DNA of 64,000 bases from Sorex araneus (lineage: Eukaryota > Chordata > Mammalia > Eulipotyphla > Soricidae): contig NC_073302.1 of the NCBI RefSeq assembly GCF_027595985.1, positions 9,798,966 through 9,862,965 on the forward strand. The letters run 5' to 3'. The translations under genes were made by a program, and so were the position numbers. Below, one piece after another: positions 48,300-60,235 of this stretch (position 1 is the first letter of the stretch; each line of letters begins with the position of its first letter). The notes beneath the pieces were generated by a model. The model was not told the DNA's origin. It did not search any database and saw only the letters and a program-made list of their open reading frames with translations.

Positions 48300-49110
48300 C
48301 AAAAAAGAGACTTCGGATGAATATCCCTCCACTCGGGGCTCTTACTGAGGCAAACATCCGCGGGAAACGCTGGAGACGAACGGCCTGAGGTTCCCAGTGA
48401 CGGCTCCGTCAGACGGTAGCACCGCGGGCGCCCCCGGGAGGTGACTCGTGTGTAACCACAGTGCTGACAGGACGCAGCCGGGGGCCAGGAGGAGACGCGC
48501 GCGTGTGCCGAGTCGAGACACTCGGCCCCTCTGGAGACCGGGTCCTGGAGTCTCCCCCGCGCGGGCGGCCCGGGAGCTCCGAGCGCGGCCGCCGCCGGGG
48601 ACCTGCTTCTCGTTGACACGCGACATTCGCTTCTCGCTGACAAGACGTTCTTTCGGACAGACCTGCCTGTGTCTCTGGACTCTGGACAGTCCCCTCCGGC
48701 CGGGCAGGGGCTGGAGACGCTGCGGTGCTGCTTCCGGGAGGCTCGGCCCCGCGCACACCCGGCTCCCCGCTTCCTCGCCCCTGCGAGTCCATCCCACCTG
48801 AGGGAAGGGCTGGCGAGTGTGTGATTTGGTTCTTGGTGGAAATCACTTCGGCTTGATTTTCCTTCTTGGGAGCAAAAAAAAAAAAAATCCAATTTCCCCT
48901 CCCCCCCTCCAAATCCAGCTGACGGCCTCAGATTCTGTGACATGATGTGATCGTTCCAGGACAAAGACTCATCTGGGTCGTCGCTACTCCCAGGTGAGTC
49001 TGGGGTCTGGCTCTCCCTTCTTCCCGGTAGTGTCCGCTGGGTACACGCGTGCCAGCAGGGGGCGCCCGCTCTCTCCTGGGCAAACTCCCCGGGCTCACTC
49101 CTCTCTGTCT
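48300..49110. promoter_or_regulatory. CpG-rich block, candidate CpG island
   Basis: About 0.8 kb dense in CpG (e.g. 'cgcgggcgcccccgggagg', 'gagcgcggccgccgccgggg'), unlike the AT-rich surroundings. Overlapping open frames on both strands (223, 167, 151 and 117 codons) reflect GC richness and have no domain I recognise. A good splice-donor match, CAG|gtgagt, lies at about 48991, so a first exon on the plus strand is possible. No gene body is visible downstream before the window fills with repeats. Confidence 0.45.
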
Positions 49111-49272
49111 ACCCCGCATGCTTGAGGCTCTGCAACTCAAGGAAAGCAGTTCCCAGGAAATCTCAAAAAAAAACAGAGACCGGACCGAGTCGTGGCCTGA
49201 GCCCCAGGTCCCGTCAGAGGCCGTGGCCTGAGCTGCTGCTCTCTGTTGAGAGCTTTGGTAGGGGCGGGGAAG

Positions 49273-49445
49273 GGGCTGGAGACATAGGACAGTGGGGAGG
49301 GTGCGGGTCTTGCACACAGCCGACCCAGGTTGGGTCCCCGGCACCACACATGGTCCCCTGAGCCCTGCCGGGAGTAACGTCTAAGGGCAGAGCCAGGAGA
49401 ACCCCTGAGCATAGCTGGGTATGGCCCCCAAGCGAAAACAAACCC
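49273..49445 (+). mobile_element. SOR-related SINE
   Basis: 'ggggctggagacataggacag' head, B-box 'ggttgggtccccggcacc', 'tcccctgagccctgccggga' body, 'gggtatggcccccaagc' end. Confidence 0.88.
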
Positions 49446-50155
49446 CAACCCCGAAACACACTGTATTCTGCATAGCAGAACGCTAGTCTGTCTCTCTTGA
49501 AAAGTGTTTCTGCAAGGTCGTACTTTTTCCAAATAATCTAAATAAGTTTGTTGTCTGCTCTTTGCCCCTCTTGCTTGAATTTTGATCCAACCAGAAGATG
49601 GAAAATATTCTCCTGGCAAATGACTGCTTTTTTTTTATTTTTTAAAATTAGACAAATCTTTTCTTTTTAAAATCCAACTCAGTCCTTCAGCAAGTACTTC
49701 AGACCAAAAGAAGAGGAAGTACGGGAGAGCACTACTTCCTATTGTGCCTTACATAAAATATTTAGCTAAAAATAACAGCAGCTCCAAGTGCAAAAGTAAA
49801 TATTTGTGCAATGGACACACTGCCAGGTGCAATCCTAAGACATCCTCGCTTCACTTATTCTATCATGTTTGACTCTTTAAACACAAGTCTTGCATAGTTA
49901 TGAAAGCTAGCGTGTAGGGGGAAGGAAGTCCACGCCAGAGAACACATTTTAGAAAAAGTACAGAATATTTTGCCGGCCATTTGCTACTTATTTCATAACT
50001 TAGCTCAAGTAAGCGTGTGTTAAATATTCACAGTAATTTCAGAGAGGAAGCATTCATGCATGTAAAACTCCAATTATTGCCTTTCCAACCATTCTTTTCT
50101 GTACAATTATAAAATCTCAGTGCTCTTCTGTAGAATTCATTATTGTCAGCCCTTC
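49446..50155. other. Non-coding stretch
   Basis: No repeat or frame recognised. Confidence 0.4.
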
Positions 50156-50159
50156 CCCT

Positions 50160-50290
50160 CCCTGGGTGCAGCTACATCTTCAAGGTGGGCCTGCAGGATC
50201 CCCTTCTTGATGAGGTTCGTCTTCAGGGTCTTGTAGATGTTTAGCTGCTGCTCGGGGCTGGAGCACCAGCAGCTGCTGGAGCACTTTGCT
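50160..50290 (-). pseudogene. Exon-like coding remnant of unknown gene
   Basis: On the minus strand one frame reads [19 protein letters not shown] then [10 protein letters not shown]. The codon use and mix of residues look protein-like and the segment is GC-richer than its flanks. It stops at both sides. I do not recognise the protein. A processed-pseudogene fragment is most likely, chance next. Confidence 0.3.
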
Positions 50291-50410
50291 GGGGTTGGGG
50301 CCTCTTATAAAACTTGTGATGTATACATGCACAAATGTTGCCATCAAATACTGACAATTAAATCTGTCCATTATTCCGCCATAAAACTCATCTTTTTTTA
50401 AAAAAAATCA

Positions 50411-53040
50411 TTGATTCACTGTGAGATATGGAAAGTCTTGGTCAACATAATGAATTCAGACAGTCACCCTGATTGTTCCATTCTAGGCCATGGGTCCCAA
50501 TGTGGAGTTCTTCGGGTGACCTTCAGAGAACTATCTTGGCATTAAAATCACCAACAATGATATTGTAGAAGGTGTGGTCTTCTTTATAAAACTTCTCCAG
50601 ATCCATGTAGAACCTCTCAATTTCTTCTTCATCGTAGTTGAATATTGGTGCGTAGATGATTAAGATAGAAACTGCATCAGTGAACCACATCTATTCAAAC
50701 ATAATCATTCAATTCGGGTTGTTAGGCATTCAAATGAATCAGTGCTCATGGCCAAGTTCGTGTTGACAAGGACACTGACACTACCAACACCTCTGTTGTC
50801 GAAAGTTCCGAGGAACAATTCTTCTCCAGTGTCGAAAGTGGCGTGATGTTATTGATGTCTTCTCAGTCTTCACAGTTCCAGAAGGCCAAATCTAAAGGCT
50901 GGACATGGGAGTCTCCTGGTGTACAGTTCCACAATGAAATTGACCACATCATATTGAATCAAAAGTTTTGCCTGACCGATGTTGCTGCTGTCCTAAAATT
51001 CCAAACGGGATCAGACCACCATCTCCTTCTTGCAAAATTCTACTTTACAGAGCGGTGAGAAAGGTCTGCAAAATTTAAGTCTAAGAAGGCAACTCCCAGA
51101 ATGACCACCAACTGGGAGCTCTTTGGCACTATTGCAGTAACCTGGGAAGATGCCGTCCTTGACAACATCAACGAGGAATACGATTGACTGGTTCAGTACC
51201 TCCATGACTGTGTGAAGAATGCTGAGAGTGAGAAAACCACAAACAGATGCCTGTCTTTGGAAACTCTCAAGTTCATTCATCAACGTGGTTTGGCTCGAGC
51301 CTCAGGCAACCACAAGCTAACGTCCAAGTTTGAAAAGCTATGTAGAGATGCGATAAAGGAAGACCTCAAAGAGAGAAGAGCAGCAGTGTTGGCCAATGCC
51401 GCAGAATCTGGGAAAAGTATTCGCAATGCTCGCCTGTCCTTCGCCAACTACAAGACCAAGATGACTGCCCTCCGACAACCTGATGGATCTATCACATCCT
51501 CCAGAAAGGCAATGGAGAGTATTATTCACGACTTCTACTCGGATCTCTTTGATAGCCATGCCCACCTGCCCACATACCAAATTCTGCAGGATGGATATGT
51601 CATTCCGAACATCCTCCCTTCCGAAATTCAACACGCCATTTCACTGGTAAAGTTGTGTACAGCACCTGGTCCGGACAAGGTCAGACCCGAACACCTGAAG
51701 AATCTGCCACCCATACTCATCAATACACTGGCTCAAATCTTTACATGCTACCTGTCTGAATGCAAGGCTCTGTCTCAGTGGAAAACCAGTAGGACCATTC
51801 TGTTGTACAAGAAGGGAGACATTCACAACATCGGCAACTATTGCCCAATCTGCCTGCTGTCTGTCACCTACAAGTTGTTCACTCATGTTATCCTGAATAG
51901 AATAGGCAGAACACTAGACGATGGACAACCATGCAAGCAAGCCGGGTTCTGAGGGGATTCAGCAAGACAGACCATATCCACACAGTGACCAAACTCACTG
52001 AAGTTTTTTGAGAGTTCAAGATGCCGCTTTGTCTAACGTTCATTGACTTAAAGAAGGCCTTTGATTCTGTTGAGACTGAAGCGGTCATCGAAGCCCTAGC
52101 CAAACAGGGTGTTTAAACTCGGTATATCGAAATCCTCCTCGAGCTGTCTTATGGATTCACCACCAGGATCTCACCATTCTACAAGGAAGTGATCATTGAT
52201 GTAAAGAGAGGGGTGCGGCATGGGGATACCATTTCACCAAAACTCTTCAGTGCCACCCTCGAGAACATCATGTGACTACTGGAATGGGAAGGAATGGGAG
52301 TAAAGATACACGCTTGGCAATTACACTACCTCCGCTTTGCTGATGACATCGTTCTCATAATACCAAACATTAGCCAAGTGGCACAAATGCTGGCTGACTT
52401 CGACCACGAGTTTGGAAAAGTCGGATTGCAGCTGAATCTCAACAAGACGATATTCATGAAAAATGAACTAGTCCCTGAATCTCCATTTGCTCTAAATGGT
52501 ACAAACATCTCTGAATACAGCAGCTATGTGTACCTGGGTCGAGAACTCAACATGAGGAATAACTTGGCGCCAGAACTGCACAGGGGGAAGAGAGCAGCAT
52601 GGAATGCCTTCAATAGCATAGAAGAAGTGGTTTAGAGGATGAAGAACCTCCGACTCCGGGTACATCTTTTTGATTCCACTGTTCTTCCTGCACTAACATA
52701 CGCCTCAGAGACCTGGGCCCTATGCAAACAGGATGAGAATGCTATTCGGATATCCCAAAGAGGAATTGAAAGAGCTATGCTAGGAGTATCACATATCACT
52801 CAAGTGAGAGAAGGAATCCAGAGTTCTGACCTCCGTTGACAGTCAAGAATCAGAGATGCTGTCTCATTTGCCAAGGCATCAAAAATCAGATGGGCCGGTC
52901 ATGTAATGCAATTCAGAGATGACTGCTGGACTAGAGCTGTTACCGACTAGATTCCACCGGATGTCAGAAGACTGCATGGCCGCCCACCAACTAGATGATC
53001 AGATTTCTTTGTCAAATCCCTGAAAGACACAATGTTTCTT
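50411..53040 (+). mobile_element. RTE-type retrotransposon with inverted 5' end
   Basis: Two parts. 50411-50843 reads on the minus strand as the endonuclease domain (TFDTGEELFLGTFDNRGVG at about 50840-50784; FYMDLEKFYKEDHTFYN; VGDFNAKI near 50540). From about 50845 the plus strand continues the protein without a large gap (GWTWESPGVQFHNEIDHIIL, about 50898-50957), then RT: APGPDKVRPEHLKNLPP (51662-51712), YKKGDIHNIGNYCPICLLSV, IDLKKAFDSVETEAV (52041 on), VKRGV.HGDTISPKLFS, FADDIVL (52336-52356), then C-terminal ALTYASETWALCKQDE and SDLR (52831). Stops and shifts occur at about 51950, 52272 and 52633. The element's 3' end after the 'RPPT' block is lost near 53030. Inactive. Confidence 0.87.
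51212..51952 (+). pseudogene. RTE reverse-transcriptase open segment
   Basis: The longest surviving frame of the element (246 codons): the linker between endonuclease and RT (RCLSLETLKFIHQRGLARAS; IKEDLKERRAAVLANAAES), then RT blocks through PCKQAGF, where a TGA at 51950-51952 stops it just before the palm core. Confidence 0.82.
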
Positions 53041-54551
53041 CAAAAGTTGTGTCTCCATATGTGTGACTTCTAAATTATGAAATAGATTTTTAAAAGAGAG
53101 AAGAGAGAGGGAGAGAGAACGAGACTTAGAAGACAGAGATGTACGAATGGCTTATAATGATTGTCCCTCCAATCAGACCACAGGCACCAAATAAACTACC
53201 ATTAAGCACATGCAGAGCAGTTATGAGTGTGGTTTGGTTTCTCATCATCAACTATCAAAAGCTTCACTCTCCTTTAATCATTTCCAGATTCTGATCTTTG
53301 TACACAAACATCAAAGTTAAGTAAAGACATTTCAGCGTCTGCACAGACAGAGATGACTGCTCACTATGGAGTCGGAGTTCCTTTAATACACCCCTATGAC
53401 CAGCATAGGGGAAGAAGCTTGAAATTAAGCTTGAGGACATTTGTAATCCTTTGAGTATTCTCAGGGATGCTGGAATATGTGATATCACATTGTGTTTCTG
53501 GGTTATCTTCATGTGTCACACAAAAGCTGAAGTGTTTGTGAATAATTGATGAAGTCTTGTTGGCAGGTAGTATTTTAGTTGTGGTATCTGTGAATTAATG
53601 CAGACTGTGCCTCTCTTACAACTTCCTAGGTGTCTGTCCGTAGTGGCTATTATATTGCACTGAGCATGTAAATTCATATGCTTTTTCACCTCTAATAGGG
53701 TATCACACACTAATTCCCAGGACACCAATGGATCAGTTGGTTAGGATGGATCTAACCATCAGACTGTACTTGTTTGAATTTCCTAAGGTTCAGTTTCCAA
53801 CTGGTAAAGAAAGAGGAACTAATTCTTGATCGCAATGCTATTTTGAGAATTACATTGGACTATGTACAACATTAATAAGCACCATACTTGTCATGTAATC
53901 TATGCTCAGTAAACAAGAGGTATTTTATTGTGTTTCTCAAAACTATGTATTTTTATTATAGATGTTATTTCTCCACTATTAAGTGCAGTCCAGGTAGAAG
54001 TCTAGAGAGTGCTAATGACCATGAACCGCCTAACATACTTTGCTAATACAGCTTTAACTCCTGCTCCTGGTCATGGACCAATCATCTTCTAAATTATTTG
54101 TGAATGAAGTTCCATGGTGTGATTTTCTAGTCTTCTTCTAAGTGCTTTCTTGTTTCTCAGCCTCTGCACAGTGATACTATTATCACTATTCATAAATCAA
54201 TGATAAGACAGTGTCTACCTTAGAGGACATTAATGGAAAAGATCAGTGCCTATAAGCAGTCAATAGTTCTATGGACTAGAATACTTGTTATATTTCTCCA
54301 ATACGTGAATACAAAAGCCAGCCAAGGTTCTCTCCACAAAGTTGCCACAAGAAGGGGGCATCAGTGGGGGAATGGGGTGGTGGAGGGGTTGAAGGGAAGT
54401 TAGGATAGAGAAAGGACAAATATGACAATAAACGTTGGGAATGATCATTTTGGAAATTGACTGAATGTTAAATGTTGGTAAAGGGATAATCTTTACCAAC
54501 TTTGATAATCTTTCATTATCTTTATTGCAGAACATAAGACCCAAAAGGAAA
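53041..54551. other. Non-coding stretch left of copy C
   Basis: A purine-rich GAGA run at 53094-53124. Otherwise no frame or repeat recognised. Confidence 0.4.
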
Positions 54552-55269
54552 TGACCCCTGGTAGACAAGATCCTTTAGCTATAAGAATGCAAGTGGGTTG
54601 CAAAAATGCACCCAGAAAAGAATAACATAACTGAATATTAATTAAATATGTTCAGGAAAAAATAGAATAGAGGAACAGCTTCATGAAAAGTACCAGGAAA
54701 GTATAGAATGAGACTCTTTAGTCTCTTTGAGATGGAGTGACATCATGGACAAAAATGGAATAGGAAGCTGTTGGGACTTTATATGGTAAGGATGCCTTCC
54801 ATCACTAAGTAAAATACCCTGGCCTCTGATCTTCATGTACTTATTGAATGTTGATATGTGTAGCAACTGTCCTTCCTTATCTCTTTCAACAACAGCCCAG
54901 GGGATGGAAAAGCGAGAGATATTGTACTGAATAAAGGACAGCCTATGAGAGCACTATGTGCTGCCCAGGAGACCTAAGCCTTGGAGAGTCCCTGTGTGTT
55001 TGTCTGTCTCATTCTCTGCAAATGATCCCACTGGACATGGATTGAAAGGATTTGCTTTAGACATAGAAACATGACTTAAGGCATATTACCACCACATATG
55101 ATCTTAAAGAAATAGGCCTCTCAGAGAGCATAGATCAATGGTTATAGCTCTCACACACCTTGTTTTTATAGAAACTGCATTGCTGACACAGTAAATAGGC
55201 TAAAATGTTTTGTATGTAGGAATGATTAAATGGTTAAAATGTTTCTTAGCACTCTACTTTTCTTTAGTT

Positions 55270-55535
55270 CATTTTTTTTATTGGATCATGGTAAGATATA
55301 GTTACAAAGCTTTCATGTTTGAGTTCCAGTCATATAATGATCACACATTCATCCCTGCACCAGTGCACATCTTCCACCACCAGTGTCCCCAGTATACCCC
55401 CATCCCGACTCTCCCCCTGTCTCTATGTCAGACAACTTCCTCCAGAGTCTCTCTCTACATTTGGGAATTATGGTTTGCAACACTCATACTGAGAGCTCTG
55501 TACTTTTTTTCATATTTGACTTTTTTCTTCCAAAG
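55270..55535 (-). mobile_element. LINE-1 3' UTR fragment (copy C)
   Basis: 'ggatcatggtaagatatagtt' then 'cacatcttccaccaccagtg'. Counterpart of 10474 and 27840. Confidence 0.7.
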
Positions 55536-55896
55536 AACCCCAAAATCTAAGACCTGTTAAATATGATATCTGTTTTAGAAAGAAATGGAAAAAATAAATA
55601 GTTATCACCTGCTAAAAAAGCCAACAGATGTAATGTAATCTCAAGGCCCCCAGATTCTTTATCCCAGATCCACCTTCCATGGTTTTATTTCCATGGAAAT
55701 CTATTTCCATGAAATAGGCAAGACAGAAATTTTAAGTTATTCCTTCCTGTATATTAATATGTATATTATATAGGTTAATATACATATTAACTTGATTGAC
55801 CATTGTTCCTACTCTCCTTGCACTCTGGAGTGCAATAAATTCTTTCACTTAAGAAAAAAAGTAGAAAGAACCAAAGAGAAGAGCTAGATGGGAAGT

Positions 55897-55970
55897 GTTA
55901 GGATTCTGGATCTGAGAGACCACACAAAACAATAAGCTTTGCAATATAAAGTTTGTTTGGCACAAGTCAA
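55897..55970 (-). mobile_element. Solo LTR remnant (copy C)
   Basis: Only the outer 74 bp (TGTTAGGATTCTGG to 'ggcacaagtcaaag') remains. The rest is replaced by the LINE-1. Confidence 0.65.
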
Positions 55971-56029
55971 AGTCACACAAATAAAGATATCAGTAGATGA
56001 ATTAAAAATCTTAGTAGGAACCCTCAAGA

Positions 56030-56650
56030 GTAGAATGGCTACAGCCGAAAACAGAATCAGCGAGCTCGAAGATTAGTTGCACAAAGCTTACAGACAACAA
56101 CAAATAACGACAAAAGACCTCAAAATGGCAATAGAGAGAATCAGAGTCATAGGGGATGACCTCAAGAGGAAGAACATAAGAAGCATTGGAGTACCAGAAG
56201 CACAGGGAAGTAACCCCAATTAAAAAAAAAAACACAGTGAAAGACATCATTGCTAAGAAATTCCCAGAGCTGGAGAAGGCAGGCATCCAGATCCAAGGAT
56301 CCCGAAGTGTGCCAGCAAAAAGAGACCTGAATAAGAAGACTCTAAGGCACATCATAGTCAGAATGATGGATGCTGTGGATAGAGATACAATACTGCAAGC
56401 AGCAAGGTCAAAGAAGGAAATCACATACAAAGGAGCACCCCTTCGATTTACAGCAGACCTATCAGAGGAAATTCTCCAAGCCCGAAGACAATTGTGGGAC
56501 ATAGTGAAAAAGCTCAATGAAATGAATGCATCACCAAGATTACTTTACCCGGCTAAAACTCTCACTCAAACTCGAAGAAACAATACACTATTTCTCGGAT
56601 AAACAATAGCTCAGGAACTTCATAGACTTGAAACCAAACTTAAAAGAGGA
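56030..56650 (+). pseudogene. LINE-1 ORF1, 5'-truncated and frameshifted
   Basis: Early stop near 56074. The frame shifts around the poly(A) at 56221-56231, after the 'PEAQGSNPN' block. The C-terminal domain (KRDLNKKTLRHIIVRMMDAV; RQLWDIVKKLNEMNASPRLL) is open to 56602. Confidence 0.8.
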
Positions 56651-56706
56651 CTAAAGGGGCTATTGTAAGATAAGAAACCCATAAGAACAGAAAAACCCAT
56701 AGGAAT

Positions 56707-59700
56707 ATGACACAAAACCCCATGACAATAATCTCTCTCAATTTCAATGACCTAAATGCACCAATTAAGAGACACAGTGTGGCAAAATGGATCCGGAAAC
56801 TAAACCCAACATTCTGCTGCCTGCAAGAAACACACCTGAATAGTCAGAACAAACACAGACTCAGAGTCAAAGGATGAAAAACAATCTTGCAGGCAAACAA
56901 CTTCCTCAAAAAAGCTGGGGTACCATACTACTATCCAATAACATAGATTTCAGGTTGAAAAAGATTCAAAGGGACAGGGAAGGTCATTTTCTATTTATCA
57001 AGGGATACGAAAAACAGGAAGAAATCACACTCTTAAATATATGCACCTAATGAACGACCGCTAAATACTTAAAACAACTCCTAACAGACTTTACAGAGGA
57101 CATCACTAGCAGCACAATAATAGTTGGAGACTTCAACACCACCTTATCACCTCTGGATAGGTCGACAAGAACAAAACTCAGCAAGGAAACACTGACTCTG
57201 AAAGAAGAAATGGAAGAGAGAGGCCTAACAGAACTATACAGGGCTTTACACCCCCAAAAGAAAAAAATACACATTCTTTTCCAGTGCACACAAAACATTT
57301 CCCAAAATAGACCATATACTGGGCCACAAAACATACCTAAATAGAATCAGAAAAATAGAAATTGTATAAACTATCTTTTCAGACCATGATGTGCTGAAGA
57401 TAGAAGCTAATCACACAGAGACACAGAGAACCAAAGCAAACAACTGGAAATTAAACAGCTCGGTGTTGAACAATGAGTGGGTCAGGAAGGAAATCAAGGA
57501 AGAAATCAAGAGATACCTCAAAACAAATGAGAATGAAAACATGAGCTATCAAAACCTATGGGATGCAGTTAAGGGGAAAATTTATAGCTCCGCAACCATT
57601 CCTCAGGAAGGAAGAAAGGGCCTATATAGATAGCTTGACTTCAAAGCTCAAGATCTTAGAAAAGGACCAGAAAAAGGAACCCAAACCTGACCGAAGGAAA
57701 GAAATAATAAAAATTAGAGCAGAAATTAACTACATGGAAACCCAGAAAACAATCTTAAAAGGTCAATAAAACCAAGAGCTGGTTCTTTGCGAAAATAAAC
57801 AAGATTTATAAACCGCTAGCAAGACACACAAAGAAAGAGAGAGAGAACCCTAATAAACTGAATCAGAAATGAAAAGGAGGACATCACAAAAGAAACCAAG
57901 GAGATTCAAAATATCATCAGCGACTACTTTGAAAGTCTGTATGCCACAAAACAAGAGAACCTAAAAGAAATGGATAAATTCCTTGATTCCTACAATCTTC
58001 CAAGACTGAACCAAGAAGCCTGGAATACTTGAATAGACCCATTAATATCAAGGAAATCAAAACTGTAACCAAAAGTCTCCCCAAAAACAAAAGCCCAGGT
58101 CCAGACGGATTCACTGGCGAATTCTTCCAAACATTTAAAGAGGACCTGTTGCCAGTTCTCCTTATGCTTTTCCAGGAAATTAAAATAACTGGAACCCTCC
58201 CAAACAGTTTCTATGAGGCGCATATCTCCCTAGTACCAAAAGCAAACAAAGACACCACAAAAAAAGAAAACTGTAGACCCATATCCCTGATGAATACCTA
58301 TGCGAAGATCCTCAACAAAATATTAGCAAATAGAATCCAACAACTCATCGGAAAGATCATGCACCATGACCAAATGGGATTCATCCCGGGAATTCAAGGA
58401 TGGTTTAACATTTGGAAACCAATCAACATAATCCATCATATTAACAAAAGTAAAGATAAAAACCATATGATCATATCAATAGTTGCAGAGAAAGCATTTG
58501 ACAAGATCCAACATCCGTTCATGATGAAAACTCACACCAAAATGGGTTTTGAAGGAACTTTCCTCAAGATAGTCAAAGCCATCTACCACAAACCTATGGC
58601 AAGTATTATCCTCAAGGGGGAAAAGCTAAGGGCCTTTCCTCTAAGATCAGGGACAAGACAAGGATGCCCACTCTCACCATTGCTGTTCAACATAATTGGA
58701 AGTACTTGCAATAGCTGTTAGGCAAGAAAGAGATATTAAGGGCATCCATGTAGGAAAAGATGAAATCAGTCTCACTATTCGCAGATAATATGATACTATA
58801 TCTCGAGAAGCTTTGAACCTCTGCTAAGAAACTCTTAGAAACAATAGACTTGTACAGTAAAGTCGCAGGCTATAAAATCAATACCCAAAAATCCATGGGT
58901 TTTCTATTTGCACACAATGATTCAGAGGAAAGGAACATGAAAAAAGCAATCCCATTGACTATAGTGCCCCAGAAAAACAAGTACCTTGGAATCAGCTTAA
59001 CTAAAGAAGTAAAGGACCTTTACAAAGAAAACTATAAAACGCTACTCCATGAAATAAAAGAGGACATGAGGAAATATAAACATATCCCCTGCTCATGGAT
59101 AGGGAGAATCAACATTATCAAAATGGCAATACTCCCCAAAATATTATACAGATTCAACGCGATCCCTATAAAAATACCTATGAAATTCTTTAAAGAAATG
59201 GATCAAGCAATCCTGAAATTCATATGGAACAACAAATGCTCAAGGATAGCTAAAGCAATTCTCGGGAAAAAGATGATGGGAGGCATCACACTCCCCAACC
59301 TTAAACTTAAACTTAAACATAAGTTACGTCGAAGACAAGGTCTGCAAAACCCTCCAAGATATTGAAGCTACAGGTATCTTCAAAGATGGCAGGCAACTGA
59401 CCAACCAAGTGAAAACAAAGATAAACAAATGGGACTATATTAAACTAAGAAGCTTCTGCACCGCAAAAGATACAGTGACCAAAATACAAAGACAATCTAC
59501 AGAATGGGAAAGTATATTCACCCAATACCCATCTGATAAGGGGTTGATATCAAGGGTATATAAATCACTGGTTGAACTCAACAAGAAGAAAACATCAAAC
59601 CGCACCAGAAAATGGGCCAAAGAAATGAACAGAAACTTTTCTAAGGAAGAGATACTAATGGCCGAAAGGCACATGAAAAAATTCTCTGCATCGCTAATCT

Positions 59701-60235
59701 TCAGGGAGATGCAGATAAAAACAACCATGAGATACCACCTCATGTCTCCACAGAGACTGGCACACATCCAAAAGAACAAAAGCAACTGCTGCTGGAGAAG
59801 ATGTGGGGAGAAAGGGACCCTTCTACAGTGCTGGTGGGAATGCCGACTGGTTCAGCCCTTTTGGAAAACAATATGGACGATTCTCAAAAAATTAGAAATA
59901 GAGCTTCCATTTGATCCAGCAATACCACTTCTGGGAATATATCCCAGAGAAACAAAAAAATATAGTCGAAATGACATCTGCACTTATATGTTCATCGCGG
60001 CACCTTTTACAATAGCCAAAATCTGGAAAAAACCCGAGTGCCAGAGAACAGATGACTGGTTAAAGAAACTTTGGTACATCTATACAATGGGATACTATGC
60101 AGCTTGTTAGAAAAGATGAAGTCATGAACTTCGCATATAAGTGGATCAACATGATAAGTTGATTCATGCTAAGTGAAATGAGTCAGAAAGAGAGGGACAG
60201 ACATAGAAAGATTGCACTCATCTCTGGAATATAAA
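56707..60235 (+). pseudogene. LINE-1 ORF2, multiply broken
   Basis: Starts MTQNPMTIISLN. Endonuclease (LQETHLNSQNKH), linker (WKLNSSVLNNEWVRKEI, 57446 on), RT ([46 protein letters not shown]; 58029-58721) and C-terminal Cys-rich part ([20 protein letters not shown], about 59790-59849). Stops near 56875 and shifts at about 57010, 57770, 58710 and 58850, plus the deletion joining [10 protein letters not shown] directly to sequence past the RT thumb. Confidence 0.86.

Noticed and set aside
48293-48964. 223-codon open frame on the minus strand in the CpG-rich block
   Set aside because: Overlapping frames are open on both strands, rich in Arg/Pro/Gly/Ser without domains. Explained by GC content.
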